The position numbers and the translations under genes are program-made. Of a DNA stretch of 64,000 nt, positions 18,058 to 26,536 are shown piece by piece; position 1 is the stretch's first letter; the number at the start of each line of letters is the position of its first letter. Under the pieces are notes generated by a model, which saw only the letters and a list, made by a program, of their open reading frames with translations, ran no database searches and was not told the DNA's origin. Origin of the DNA: Shinella kummerowiae (lineage in GTDB: Bacteria; Pseudomonadota; Alphaproteobacteria; Rhizobiales; Rhizobiaceae); NCBI RefSeq assembly GCF_009827055.1, contig NZ_WUMK01000007.1, positions 124,001 through 188,000 on the forward strand, written 5' to 3'.

Positions 18058-18342
18058 ATGTCCAGCGAATGGCCGCTTTGGGAAGTTTTCATCCGGGGTC
18101 AGCACGGCCTCAACCATCGCCATGTCGGCAGCCTGCACGCGCCCGACGCCGAAATGGCTGTTAACAATGCCCGCGACGTCTATACGCGCCGCAACGAGGG
18201 CGTCAGCATCTGGGTGGTGCGGTCGTCCGAGATCACCGCCAGCGCCCCCTCGGAAAAGGGCCCGCTGTTCGATCCGTCGAATTCCAAGGTCTACCGTCAC
18301 CCGACCTTCTTCGACATTCCGGATGAAGTGGGGCATATGTGA
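18058..18342 (+). CDS. paaB: 1,2-phenylacetyl-CoA epoxidase subunit PaaB
   Basis: 94 residues, the usual size for PaaB, starting MSSEWPLWEVFIRGQHGLNH after AGGGAGAG. It is the small bridging subunit of the epoxidase complex and carries no catalytic residues. Its stop (TGA, 18340-18342) overlaps the paaC start as TGATG. Confidence 0.94.
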   Translation: MSSEWPLWEVFIRGQHGLNHRHVGSLHAPDAEMAVNNARDVYTRRNEGVSIWVVRSSEITASAPSEKGPLFDPSNSKVYRHPTFFDIPDEVGHM

Positions 18343-19124
18343 TGGCGCGCGCTGCCCTTGAACCGGCGGTCGATCAGGCCGCACTTCTCGAATTCCTGCT
18401 GCGCATCGGCGACAATGCGCTGATCCTCGGTCATCGCGTTTCCGAATGGTGCGGGCACGCGCCGGCGCTGGAGGAGGATATCGCGCTTGCCAACACCGCG
18501 CTCGACCTGATCGGCCAGACCCAGCTCTGGCTCGGCCTTGCCGGCGAGGTGGAGGGCAAGGGCCGCTCCGCTGATGACCTCGCCTATCTGCGCGACGGCT
18601 ACGACTTCCGCAACATTCTGCTGGTCGAGCGCCCGAACGGCGATTTCGGCAAGACGCTGATGCGGCAATTCCTGTTCGATGCCTGGCATTACCTGCTCCT
18701 GAAGGCGCTGAAGGGCTCGACCGAGACGCGCATCGCGGAGATTGCCGAAAAGGCCTTCAAGGAGGTCTCCTACCATCTCGACCGCAGCCGCGACCTCGTC
18801 ATCCGCCTCGGCGATGGCACCGCCGAAAGCCACAGCCGCATGCAGGCGGCGCTGGACGATCTCTGGCCCTATACCGGCGAAATGTTCGCCGCCGATGCGG
18901 TGGATGCGGCGCTTGCGGAAGCCGGCGTCATTGCGGAGCCGCAGAGCCTCAAGCCCGGCTGGGACGAGATTGTCACCGAGGCCTTCACCGAAGGCACGCT
19001 GAAGAAGCCGGCCGACGGTTACATGCACAAGGGCGGCCGGCGCGGCGTGCACACCGAGCACCTCGGCTTCATCCTGTCGGAGATGCAGTTCCTCCAGCGC
19101 GCCTATCCGGGCGCCACCTGGTAG
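18342..19124 (+). CDS. paaC: 1,2-phenylacetyl-CoA epoxidase structural subunit PaaC
   Basis: 260 residues from the ATG at 18342 that overlaps the paaB stop; a GTG three bases earlier is possible. Helical ferritin-like fold without a full metal set: LLRIGDNALILGHRVSEWCG, ALANTALDLIGQ, and VSYHLDRSRDLVIRLGDG. It forms the PaaAC core of the epoxidase. It is nine bases before paaD. Confidence 0.93.
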   Translation: MARAALEPAVDQAALLEFLLRIGDNALILGHRVSEWCGHAPALEEDIALANTALDLIGQTQLWLGLAGEVEGKGRSADDLAYLRDGYDFRNILLVERPNGDFGKTLMRQFLFDAWHYLLLKALKGSTETRIAEIAEKAFKEVSYHLDRSRDLVIRLGDGTAESHSRMQAALDDLWPYTGEMFAADAVDAALAEAGVIAEPQSLKPGWDEIVTEAFTEGTLKKPADGYMHKGGRRGVHTEHLGFILSEMQFLQRAYPGATW

Positions 19125-19133
19125 GAGGCAGCC

Positions 19134-19658
19134 ATGGACCCGGCGCTCCGTCCCTCGATCGATGAGGTCTGGCACTGGCTGGCTGAGGTGCCGGATCCGG
19201 AAATCCCGGTGATCTCGCTGACGGATCTCGGCATCATCCGCGATGTCGCCTGGCGAGAAGATACGCTGGTGGTGACGGTGACGCCGACCTATTCCGGCTG
19301 TCCCGCCACCACGATCATCAATCTCGATATCGAGACGGCGCTCGCGGAAAAGGGCCTTTCCAAGGTGAAGCTGGAACGCCAGCTCTCGCCGGCCTGGACG
19401 ACGGACTGGATCAGCGCCGAGGGCCGCGAGAAGCTGCGCGATTACGGCATCGCCCCGCCGATCGACGGCACGGCCGCCGATGGCGTGCTGATGAAGCGCA
19501 TCGACCGGCTGTCCGGCCGCTCGAACCTGACGATCGCCTGTCCGCGCTGCGGATCGGCGAACACCGAGAAGATCAGCCAGTTCGGCTCAACGCCCTGCAA
19601 GGCGAGCTATCGCTGCACCGACTGCCTGGAACCGTTCGACTATTTCAAGTGCATCTGA
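19134..19658 (+). CDS. paaD: PaaD, Fe-S maturation factor of the phenylacetyl-CoA epoxidase
   Basis: 174 residues after GTAGGAGGC. The N-terminal half is a MIP18/SufT-like (DUF59) domain (PDPEIPVISLTDLGIIRDV, TPTYSGCPATTIINLDIE); the C-terminal part has a four-Cys zinc-ribbon-like site (CPRCGS, later YRCTDCLEPFDYFKCI). PaaD helps assemble the cluster or di-iron site of the complex. An 87-base gap with a dispersed repeat separates it from paaE. Confidence 0.93.
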   Translation: MDPALRPSIDEVWHWLAEVPDPEIPVISLTDLGIIRDVAWREDTLVVTVTPTYSGCPATTIINLDIETALAEKGLSKVKLERQLSPAWTTDWISAEGREKLRDYGIAPPIDGTAADGVLMKRIDRLSGRSNLTIACPRCGSANTEKISQFGSTPCKASYRCTDCLEPFDYFKCI

Positions 19659-19663
19659 CCACC

Positions 19664-19729
19664 AGAGCTTTTTGTTTTTACGCAATTCCGGACGCAAAAC
19701 CGCGACGCACTTTTGCTGGAATTGCTCTA
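19664..19729 (+). repeat. Dispersed rhizobial intergenic repeat (copy 1, in paa operon)
   Basis: About 66 bases with core CGCAATTCCGGACGCAAAAC and a mirrored TTTTGCTGGAATTGCTC. The arms GCAATTCC/GGAATTGC and GCAAAA/TTTTGC can fold into one hairpin. Related copies are at 25101-25168, 21587-21644 (reverse orientation) and 46872-46940. It lies between paaD and paaE. Confidence 0.8.
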
Positions 19730-19745
19730 TGGAAAGGGCCTACGC

Positions 19746-20822
19746 ATGGCACGTTTTCATCCCCTGACCGTCACCGACGTTCGCCGCGAGACGCGCGATG
19801 CGGTCGTGGTCACGCTTAGGCCCGCAGACGAGGACCGCGCCGTCTTCGATTTCACGCAGGGCCAGTACCTGACCTTTCGCCGCAAGTTCGAGGACGAGGA
19901 ACTGCGCCGCTCCTATTCGATCTGCGCCGGCAAGGACGAGGGTGTGCTGAAGGTCGGCATCAAGCGCGTCGATGGCGGCTGCTTCTCCACCTGGGTCAAC
20001 GAGAACCTGAAGCCCGGCGACACGCTGGAAGCCATGCCGCCGATGGGCGCCTTCTTCACAGCTTTGGAGCCGGAAACGGCCAAACACTATCTCGGTTTTG
20101 CCGGCGGCAGCGGCATCACGCCGGTGCTCTCGATCATCAAGACGGTGCTGTCGCGTGAGCCGCGTGCCCGCTTCACGCTCGTTTACGCCAACCGGCAGAT
20201 CAGCTCGATCATGTTCCGCGAGGAGCTGGAGGACCTGAAGAACCTCTATCTCGGCCGGCTCTCCGTGCTGCATGTGCTGGAAAGCGAGGCGCAGGATATC
20301 GACCTCTTCACCGGCCGCATCGATGGTGAAAAGTGCGCGGCGCTGTTCAAGAACTGGATCGACCCGAAATCGGTGACGACCGCTTTTATCTGCGGCCCCG
20401 AGCCGATGATGCTGGCGATTGCCGCGGCGCTCCGTGACCACGGATTGCGCGACGATCAGATCAAGTTCGAGCTCTTCGCCTCCTCGCAGCCCGGCCGGGC
20501 GCGGCGCAAGGTGGAACAGGTCAACGGCGCCGACCATGCTGCCGCCTGTGAGGCGACCGTCACGCTCGACGGCGCGACACGCATCTTCAAGTTCCCCAAG
20601 CACGGCCAGAGCCTGCTCGATGCCGCGCTCGAGAATTCCATGGATGCGCCTTACGCCTGCAAGGCCGGTGTCTGTTCCACCTGCCGCGCCAAGGTTCTGG
20701 AAGGCGAGGTCGAGATGGAGACCAACCACGCGCTGGAAGATTACGAGGTGCGCCAGGGTTATGTGCTGACCTGCCAGTGCTACCCGCTCACCGACCGTAT
20801 CGTCGTCAGCTACGACCAGTAG
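19746..20822 (+). CDS. paaE: 1,2-phenylacetyl-CoA epoxidase reductase subunit PaaE
   Basis: 358 residues; ATG at 19746 after GGAAAGG. FAD domain with RRSYSICAG, NAD(P) domain with FAGGSGITPVLSII and FICGPEPMM, and a C-terminal plant-type 2Fe-2S domain with CKAGVCSTC and a fourth Cys in VLTCQC. It passes electrons from NAD(P)H to PaaA. It is 11 bases before the PaaA/PaaC-like paralogue. Confidence 0.94.
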   Translation: MARFHPLTVTDVRRETRDAVVVTLRPADEDRAVFDFTQGQYLTFRRKFEDEELRRSYSICAGKDEGVLKVGIKRVDGGCFSTWVNENLKPGDTLEAMPPMGAFFTALEPETAKHYLGFAGGSGITPVLSIIKTVLSREPRARFTLVYANRQISSIMFREELEDLKNLYLGRLSVLHVLESEAQDIDLFTGRIDGEKCAALFKNWIDPKSVTTAFICGPEPMMLAIAAALRDHGLRDDQIKFELFASSQPGRARRKVEQVNGADHAAACEATVTLDGATRIFKFPKHGQSLLDAALENSMDAPYACKAGVCSTCRAKVLEGEVEMETNHALEDYEVRQGYVLTCQCYPLTDRIVVSYDQ

Positions 20823-20833
20823 GGGGAATTCGC

Positions 20834-21589
20834 ATGTCCGATACGATGCCGATCGAAGACTATCTGGCGCAGGGCGGCGTGCTTTCGTCCCCGGCCAACG
20901 TGCCGCCGCGTTATCGCGGCGAGTTGCTGCGCCTGATGGCGAGCTTCGTTGACAGTGAGCTGGCCGGTTCCGCCGGTTTCGCCGACACGATCAACGATGC
21001 GCCGGGCATCCAGGAACGCATTTCCGCCGCCCGCATCGTGCTGGAAAAGGCCGATCATGCCGGCAAGGTGCTGCGGGTGATGGAAACCTTCGGCGCGGAT
21101 GGCGGGCGTTACGCCGTGCACCATCCCTGGGCGGTGCGGCTTGCCCGCGAGGCCGATATCGGCGCGGCCCGCCAGGGTGGCGACATGCGCCTCTCCGTCT
21201 TCCACTATCCGCTGCAAGGCTGGGTCGATGCCGTGGTCATGAACGTGCTGATGGGCCGGGCGAGCGTCGTGCAGTTGAAGGAACTGTCGCGCGTCTCCTA
21301 CCAGCCGCTCGCCGAGGTGTTCCGGGCCATCCTGCCGCGCGAGACGCGCCATGCGGAACTTGGCCTCGCCGGCCTCGTGCAGATCGCCGATGACGCGGAG
21401 GCCCGCACCGAGGCGAAGGCTTCGGTCGCCTATTGGTATCCGCGCGTTGCCGCAAGTTTTGGCCATTCCGGCTCGGCCCGCTTCGAGACGCAGTCGCGTT
21501 TCGGCCTGCGGCATACACAAAACGAGACCCTGCTTGCCGAATGGCAGGCGGAGGTCGATGCGCAGCTTTCCGCGCTTGGTCTGAATTGA
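20834..21589 (+). CDS. PaaA/PaaC-like ferritin-fold protein (extra paralogue in paa operon)
   Basis: 251 residues; ATG after GGGGGAA. It aligns with PaaA around VLEKADHAGKVLRVMETFG and LPRETRHAELGLAGL. The second metal motif is intact (E170-T-R-H173), but in the first the Glu three before His75 is Lys72 (E71-K72-A-D-H75), so the di-iron site is probably incomplete. It is clearly distinct from the standard paaA and paaC genes that precede it. It may be a regulatory or chaperone-like subunit, or a weak oxygenase. Being inside the operon, 11 bases after paaE, argues for a role with the epoxidase; the role itself is unknown. Confidence 0.75.
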   Translation: MSDTMPIEDYLAQGGVLSSPANVPPRYRGELLRLMASFVDSELAGSAGFADTINDAPGIQERISAARIVLEKADHAGKVLRVMETFGADGGRYAVHHPWAVRLAREADIGAARQGGDMRLSVFHYPLQGWVDAVVMNVLMGRASVVQLKELSRVSYQPLAEVFRAILPRETRHAELGLAGLVQIADDAEARTEAKASVAYWYPRVAASFGHSGSARFETQSRFGLRHTQNETLLAEWQAEVDAQLSALGLN

Positions 21590-21644
21590 GCAATCCCAAG
21601 AAAAGTGTGAAGCGGTTTTCTGTCCGGGATTGCGGAAAAACAAG
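21587..21644 (-). repeat. Dispersed rhizobial intergenic repeat (copy 2, reverse orientation)
   Basis: Reverse-complement-oriented relative of the 19664-19729 element, GAGCAATCCCAAGAAAAGTG...GTCCGGGATTGCGGAAAAAC, diverged at several positions. It overlaps the stop region of the PaaA-like gene and lies before paaZ. Copies 1 and 2 bracket paaE and the paralogue in opposite orientation. Confidence 0.7.
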
Positions 21645-21656
21645 AAGGATAATGAC

Positions 21657-23714
21657 ATGAACGTCATGGCAAACCGGCCGCGCCGGCTCGAAAGCTATGT
21701 CGGCGGCCAGTGGGTCGCCGGTGCCAGGGAAGGCGTGCCGCTGCTCGACGCGTCCACGGGCGCGCCCGTCGCCTTCATCGATTCCACTGGCGTGGATTTC
21801 AAGGCGGCGCTTGCCTTTGGCCGCGAGAAGGGCGGCCCGGCACTGCGCCGGATGTCCTTCCACGAACGCGCCGCCATGCTGAAGGCGCTCGGCCAGGCGC
21901 TGATGGAGCGCAAGGAAGAGTTTTACGCGCTATCAACCGCGACCGGCGCCACCCGTGCCGATAGCTGGGTCGACATCGAAGGCGGCATCGGCACGCTGCT
22001 GTCCTATGCCTCCAAGGGCCGGCGCGAATTGCCGAACACCCGCGTGCTGCTCGATGGCGACGTGGAACTGCTCTCCAAGGACGGCACCTTTTCCGCGCAG
22101 CACATCCTGAGCCCGCTGCAGGGCGTCGCCGTGCATATCAACGCCTTCAATTTCCCCTGCTGGGGCATGCTGGAAAAGCTCGCCCCGACCCTGCTCGCCG
22201 GCGTCCCGGCGATCGTCAAGCCGGCAAGCCAGACGGCCTATCTCACCGAACTCATGGTTCGCCGCATCGTCGAGACCGGCCTCTTGCCGGAGGGCGCCTT
22301 GCAGCTCGTCTGCGGCTCGGTCGGCGACCTGCTCGATCATGTCGAGGGACAGGATGCCGTGACCTTTACCGGTTCGGCCTCGACCGGCCAGCGCCTCAAG
22401 ACGCACAAGGCCATCGTCGAAAACTCCGTGCGCTTCACCATGGAGGCCGACAGCCTGAACGCTGCCGTGCTTGGTCTCGACGCAGCACCCGGCACGGAGG
22501 AATTCGACCTCTTCGTCAAGGAAGTCGCCCGCGAGATGACGGTGAAGGCCGGCCAGAAGTGCACGGCGATCCGCCGTGTCATTGCGCCGCGTTCCTACAG
22601 TGAAGCCCTCATCGAAAGCCTCGGTGCGCGTCTTGCAAAGACGGCGATCGGCAACCCGGCCGACGAAGCCGTCCGCATGGGGCCGCTCGCGAGCCTCCAC
22701 CAGCGCGAGGAAGTGCGCGCCCGCATCCGCGATCTTTCCGCCGATGCCGAAATCGTCGCCGGCGATCCGGATGCGCCGAACGTCATGTCGGGCGATGCTG
22801 CGGCCGGCGCCTTTCTCAATCCGGTGCTGCTCTATTGCGACAAGCCCGGTTCGGCGCATGCGATCCACGATGTCGAGGCTTTCGGCCCGGTCAGCACCGT
22901 CATGCCCTATGACACTGCCGAAGAGGCGGTGGATCTTGCCCGCCGCGGCAAGGGCAGCCTCGTCGCCTCCGTCTTCACCAACGACCCCGGCTTTGCGCAA
23001 GAGGTCGTGCTCGGCCTTGCGCCCTTCCACGGCCGTGTGATGATCGGCAACCGCGTCAGCGCCAAGTCGTCCACCGGCCACGGTTCGCCGCTGCCGGGCC
23101 TCGTGCACGGCGGTCCCGGCCGTGCGGGCGGCGGCGAGGAGCTGGGCGGCATGCGCGGCGTCAAACATTATATGCAGCGCACCGCCATCCAGGGCGCGCC
23201 GACGATGTTGTCTGCCGTCACTGGCCGGTGGATGCAGGGGGCTGCGGCGCAGCCCGGCGGCGAGCATCCATTCCGCAAGTCGCTGGCTGAACTCAAGATC
23301 GGCGACCAGCTGATCACGGCGACGCGCACCGTGACGCTCGACGATATCGAGCATTTCGCCAATTTCACCGGCGACACCTTCTATGCCCATATGGACGAGG
23401 AGGCCGCCAAGGCGAACCCGTTCTTCGACGGGCGCGTGGCGCATGGTTATCTCATCGTGTCGTTTGCCGCCGGACTGTTCGTCGATCCCGCGCCCGGTCC
23501 GGTTCTCGCCAATTACGGCGTCGACAATCTGCGCTTCCTGACACCGGTCAATCCGGGTGATACGTTGCAGGTGCAGCTCACCTGCAAGGAGATCAACCCG
23601 CGCGCCAATGCCGAACATGGCGAGGTGCGCTGGGATTGCAACGTAACGAACCAGCTTGGCGCCACCGTCGCGCAATACGACGTTCTGACGATGGTGGCCA
23701 AAACGAGAGAGTGA
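21657..23714 (+). CDS. paaZ: Bifunctional oxepin-CoA hydrolase / semialdehyde dehydrogenase PaaZ
   Basis: 685 residues, close to E. coli PaaZ (681). Residues 1 to about 525 are an aldehyde dehydrogenase with Glu in FTMEADSLNAAVLG and the nucleophile Cys in VKAGQKCTAIRRV. The C-terminal 150 residues are a MaoC-type hydratase (HFANFTGDTFYAHMDEEAAK, FFDGRVAHGYLIVSFAAG). It opens the oxepin-CoA ring and oxidises the resulting aldehyde. Start ATG at 21657 with AAGGA upstream. It is four bases before a thioesterase gene. Confidence 0.94.
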   Translation: MNVMANRPRRLESYVGGQWVAGAREGVPLLDASTGAPVAFIDSTGVDFKAALAFGREKGGPALRRMSFHERAAMLKALGQALMERKEEFYALSTATGATRADSWVDIEGGIGTLLSYASKGRRELPNTRVLLDGDVELLSKDGTFSAQHILSPLQGVAVHINAFNFPCWGMLEKLAPTLLAGVPAIVKPASQTAYLTELMVRRIVETGLLPEGALQLVCGSVGDLLDHVEGQDAVTFTGSASTGQRLKTHKAIVENSVRFTMEADSLNAAVLGLDAAPGTEEFDLFVKEVAREMTVKAGQKCTAIRRVIAPRSYSEALIESLGARLAKTAIGNPADEAVRMGPLASLHQREEVRARIRDLSADAEIVAGDPDAPNVMSGDAAAGAFLNPVLLYCDKPGSAHAIHDVEAFGPVSTVMPYDTAEEAVDLARRGKGSLVASVFTNDPGFAQEVVLGLAPFHGRVMIGNRVSAKSSTGHGSPLPGLVHGGPGRAGGGEELGGMRGVKHYMQRTAIQGAPTMLSAVTGRWMQGAAAQPGGEHPFRKSLAELKIGDQLITATRTVTLDDIEHFANFTGDTFYAHMDEEAAKANPFFDGRVAHGYLIVSFAAGLFVDPAPGPVLANYGVDNLRFLTPVNPGDTLQVQLTCKEINPRANAEHGEVRWDCNVTNQLGATVAQYDVLTMVAKTRE

Positions 23715-23718
23715 CCGA

Positions 23719-24219
23719 ATGGACCCGCGCCGCCTGGAAATGACCGTGCTGATGACGCCCGACATGGCGAATTTTTCAGGGAAAGTCCACGGCGGCGCGC
23801 TGCTCAACCTGCTCGATCGCGTCGCCTTCTCCTGCGCATCGCGTTATTCGCAGCAATATGCGGTGACGCTTTCGGTCGATCAGGTGATGTTCAAGGAGCC
23901 GATCCATGTTGGCGAACTCGTCACCTTCCGCGCCTCGGTCAACCATACCGGCCGCACCTCCATGGAGATTGGTATCCGCGTGGAGGCGGAAAACATCCGC
24001 TCCGGCCACCGCCGGCACACCAATTCCTGTTATTTCACCATGGTCGCCGTGGATGAGGCCGGCAAACCGGTAAGGGTGCCGGAATTGCAGCCGGAAAGCA
24101 CGGTTGATGTCAGGCGCTACAAGGCGGCCGAGCTTCGCCGCACGCTGCGGCGCGAATTCGCGGAGCGACTGGAGTCGGTTGCGACGACTGGCAAGGATGT
24201 GGAGCGGGATGGGGAGTAG
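23719..24219 (+). CDS. Acyl-CoA thioesterase (hotdog fold, YciA-like)
   Basis: 166 residues. Hotdog thioesterase features: NFSGKVHGGALLNLLDRVAF near the start (His-Gly-Gly, with the Asp two residues after the second Leu) and VTFRASVNHTGRTSMEIGIR. The length and the C-terminal basic tail fit acyl-CoA hydrolases of the YciA/BACH group. It is the last gene of the paaJ-ABCDE-Z operon and probably releases CoA trapped on dead-end intermediates. A second thioesterase, paaI, lies in the minus-strand operon. It is followed by a strong bidirectional terminator-like element. Confidence 0.78.
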   Translation: MDPRRLEMTVLMTPDMANFSGKVHGGALLNLLDRVAFSCASRYSQQYAVTLSVDQVMFKEPIHVGELVTFRASVNHTGRTSMEIGIRVEAENIRSGHRRHTNSCYFTMVAVDEAGKPVRVPELQPESTVDVRRYKAAELRRTLRREFAERLESVATTGKDVERDGE

Positions 24220-24248
24220 GCAGCGCTCTTTTGTGCCCGGCGCTACCT

Positions 24249-24347
24249 CCCCTCTCCGTCATCCTCGGGCTTGACCCGAGGATCCACGCCTCCTCGCCCC
24301 AGCGGTTGGATCCTCGGGTCAAGCCCGAGGATGACGGCGGAGAGGGG
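24249..24347. terminator. Large inverted repeat between convergent thioesterase and paaR genes
   Basis: Two near-perfect arms of about 38 bases. Arm 1 contains CATCCTCGGGCTTGACCCGA, and arm 2 (24307-24347) is its reverse complement with a three-base (CCG) difference; the loop is about 20 bases. Each arm is itself palindromic around CTCGGG...CCCGAG. The placement between two converging genes fits a bidirectional terminator and a REP-type dispersed element. Confidence 0.75.
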
Positions 24348-24386
24348 CGCGTTCATCTAAGAGATCGAACGTGAGATGCGTAAGCC

Positions 24387-24983
24387 TCAACTTACAGCCT
24401 TGACGCCCTCAAGGATCAGCGTCGTCGCGATATCGGCATATTCGTCCCGCGTGATCGGCCCGTTCGGGCGGAACCACATATAGACCCAGTTCATCATGCC
24501 GAAGAGCGACATGGTGACGGGCATCAGCAGTGGGCGATCCTTGTTGAGGTCCGGGTTGATGTCGCGGATGACGCCGGAGAAGCGCTTGACGATCTGCCGC
24601 TCGATCGCCTGCAATTCGGCAAGCTGTGGCTCGGAGAGCGCGCTGGTGCCGTTGAGCTGCACCTTGTGCTCGTTATCGCGGCCCTCATAGTTCGCCAGCA
24701 CGGCCTTCACCAGCAGGCGCAGCCGATCCTGCGGCGCGACGTCCGTGCGGTCTGCCGCCTCGATCGCCTCTTCCAGCTCCGACAGGTGCGTGCGCACGAT
24801 GTCGAAGATCAGGGCGTCCTTGCTGGGATAATAATGGTAGAGCAGGGCCTTGGAGACATTGCTGTGCGAGGCGATCAGCGACATGGAAGCCTTCTCCATG
24901 CCCATCTCGGCGAACACCGCCGCGGCACTCGATAGAATGCCTCGCTGTTTTTCCTCGAAATCCACTGCGCGCGTGCGTGCCAT
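24387..24983 (-). CDS. paaR: TetR-family regulator PaaR
   Basis: 198 residues. N-terminal TetR helix-turn-helix (about 8-55) with ILSSAAAVFAEMGMEKASMS and SNVSKALLYHYYPSKDALIF; the C-terminal domain includes TRDEYADIATTLILEGV. Size and setting match PaaR, a phenylacetyl-CoA-responsive repressor in bacteria including proteobacteria. It is convergent with the paaZ operon and codirectional with paaK-I-G. Candidate operators are at 15747-15760 and 27815-27828. Confidence 0.8.
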   Translation of the reverse strand: MARTRAVDFEEKQRGILSSAAAVFAEMGMEKASMSLIASHSNVSKALLYHYYPSKDALIFDIVRTHLSELEEAIEAADRTDVAPQDRLRLLVKAVLANYEGRDNEHKVQLNGTSALSEPQLAELQAIERQIVKRFSGVIRDINPDLNKDRPLLMPVTMSLFGMMNWVYMWFRPNGPITRDEYADIATTLILEGVKAVS

Positions 24984-25100
24984 GTCGTCCTGCTCTGCTC
25001 ATTCGGGCTGCGGCTGCGCGGAAGGGCGGCCGCCCTCCCTATACACAGTCAAGCCGGTGCCGGGCTAGCGTCTCTCTGTTCGTCCTGTAGCAACGGAGAG

Positions 25101-25168
25101 ACGCTGGCTCTTTGTTTCTTCACAATCCCGGATGCAAAACCGCCCTGCAATTTGCTGGAATTGTTTTG
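25101..25168 (+). repeat. Dispersed rhizobial intergenic repeat (copy 3)
   Basis: CACAATCCCGGATGCAAAAC...TTTGCTGGAATTG, a diverged copy of the 19664-19729 element, lying just past and partly into the 3' end region of paaK. Confidence 0.65.
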
Positions 25169-25177
25169 TCCGGCGTT

Positions 25178-26488
25178 TCATTCTTTCGGGCGGTTGTCGA
25201 CCACCCGTTTCGCCTTGCCTTCCGAGCGGGCAACGCCGCCCGGCTCGTGCACGGTGATCTTGGTGGAAACACCCACGATGCTCTTGATGTGGTGGGCAAG
25301 CTCCTTGGCCGAACCGGCGCGTGCGCCTTCGTCGGCCATTTCGACCGTACATTCGACATGCACCGTCATGTTGTCCATGCGGCCGGCGCGTGACAGCTCG
25401 ATCTGGAAATGCGGCGCAAGACCGCGACATTTCAGTATCTGTTCCTCGATCTGCGTCGGGAAGACGTTGACGCCGCGCAGGATCATCATGTCGTCGGAGC
25501 GGCCGGTGATCTTTTCCATGCGGCGCATGGAGCGGGCGGTGCCGGGCAAGAGGCGCGTCAGGTCGCGCGTGCGGTAGCGGATGATCGGCAGGCCTTCCTT
25601 GGTGAGCGTGGTGAAGACCAGTTCGCCGATCTCGCCATCCGGCAGCACTTCGCCGGTCTCGGGATGGATGATTTCCGGGTAGAAATGGTCTTCCCAGATG
25701 TGCAGGCCGTCCTTCGTCTCGACGCATTCGTTGGCGACGCCCGGACCCATGACCTCCGAAAGGCCGTAGATATCGACGGCATGCATGTCGAAGGCCTGCT
25801 CGATTTCCTCGCGCATGGCGTTCGTCCAGGGCTCCGCGCCAAAAATGCCGACGGCGAGCGAGCTTTCGCGTGGGTCGATGCCATGGCGGCGGAACTCGTC
25901 TAGGATCGAAAGCATGTAGGAAGGCGTGACCATGATGATGCGCGGCTTGAAATCCTGCATCAGCGTGACCTGGCGCTCGGTCATGCCGCCGGAGATCGGC
26001 ACGACGGTGCAGCCGAGCTTTTCGGCGCCGTAATGCGCGCCAAGCCCGCCGGTGAACAGGCCGTAGCCATAGGCGACATGCACGATATCACCGGCCCGGC
26101 CGCCCGAGGCGCGGATCGAGCGGGCAACGACGGTCGCCCAGGTGTCGATATCGTTCTTGGTGTAGCCGACGACGGTCGGTTTGCCGGTCGTGCCGGAGGA
26201 GGCGTGAATGCGCGCAAGCTTTTCGCGCGGTACGGCGAACATGCCGAAGGGATAGGTATCGCGCAGGTCCTTCTTGGTGGTGAAGGGGAATTTCGCGAGG
26301 TCCGACAGGGTCTTGAGGTCGGAAGGGTGCACGCCCGCCTCGTCGAAGCGCTGGCGATAGAAGGGGGAATTCTCGTAGGCGTGGGTCAGCGACCATTTCA
26401 TGCGCTGAAGCTGCAGCGCGGAAATCTCGTCGCGCGACGCCGTCTCGATCGCTTCGAGCTCGCCGGGGCGGGGGGACAGGTCTTCCAT
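25178..26488 (-). CDS. paaK: Phenylacetate-CoA ligase
   Basis: 436 residues. The ATG at 26488 is chosen because GGAGGAG precedes it by six bases; a longer frame starts at 26503. ANL-family adenylating enzyme: ATP loop HASSGTTGKPTVVGYT, then GLSEVMGPGVANEC and a C-terminal domain beginning after RYRTRDLTRLLPG, with DDMMILRGVNVFP. It makes phenylacetyl-CoA from phenylacetate, ATP and CoA, the entry step. It is third in the minus-strand paaG-I-K operon. Confidence 0.95.
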   Translation of the reverse strand: MEDLSPRPGELEAIETASRDEISALQLQRMKWSLTHAYENSPFYRQRFDEAGVHPSDLKTLSDLAKFPFTTKKDLRDTYPFGMFAVPREKLARIHASSGTTGKPTVVGYTKNDIDTWATVVARSIRASGGRAGDIVHVAYGYGLFTGGLGAHYGAEKLGCTVVPISGGMTERQVTLMQDFKPRIIMVTPSYMLSILDEFRRHGIDPRESSLAVGIFGAEPWTNAMREEIEQAFDMHAVDIYGLSEVMGPGVANECVETKDGLHIWEDHFYPEIIHPETGEVLPDGEIGELVFTTLTKEGLPIIRYRTRDLTRLLPGTARSMRRMEKITGRSDDMMILRGVNVFPTQIEEQILKCRGLAPHFQIELSRAGRMDNMTVHVECTVEMADEGARAGSAKELAHHIKSIVGVSTKITVHEPGGVARSEGKAKRVVDNRPKE

Positions 26489-26536
26489 GAAATTCTCCTC
26501 CAAGAATGTGGGGCAAGAATGTGGGGATGGTCTGCC

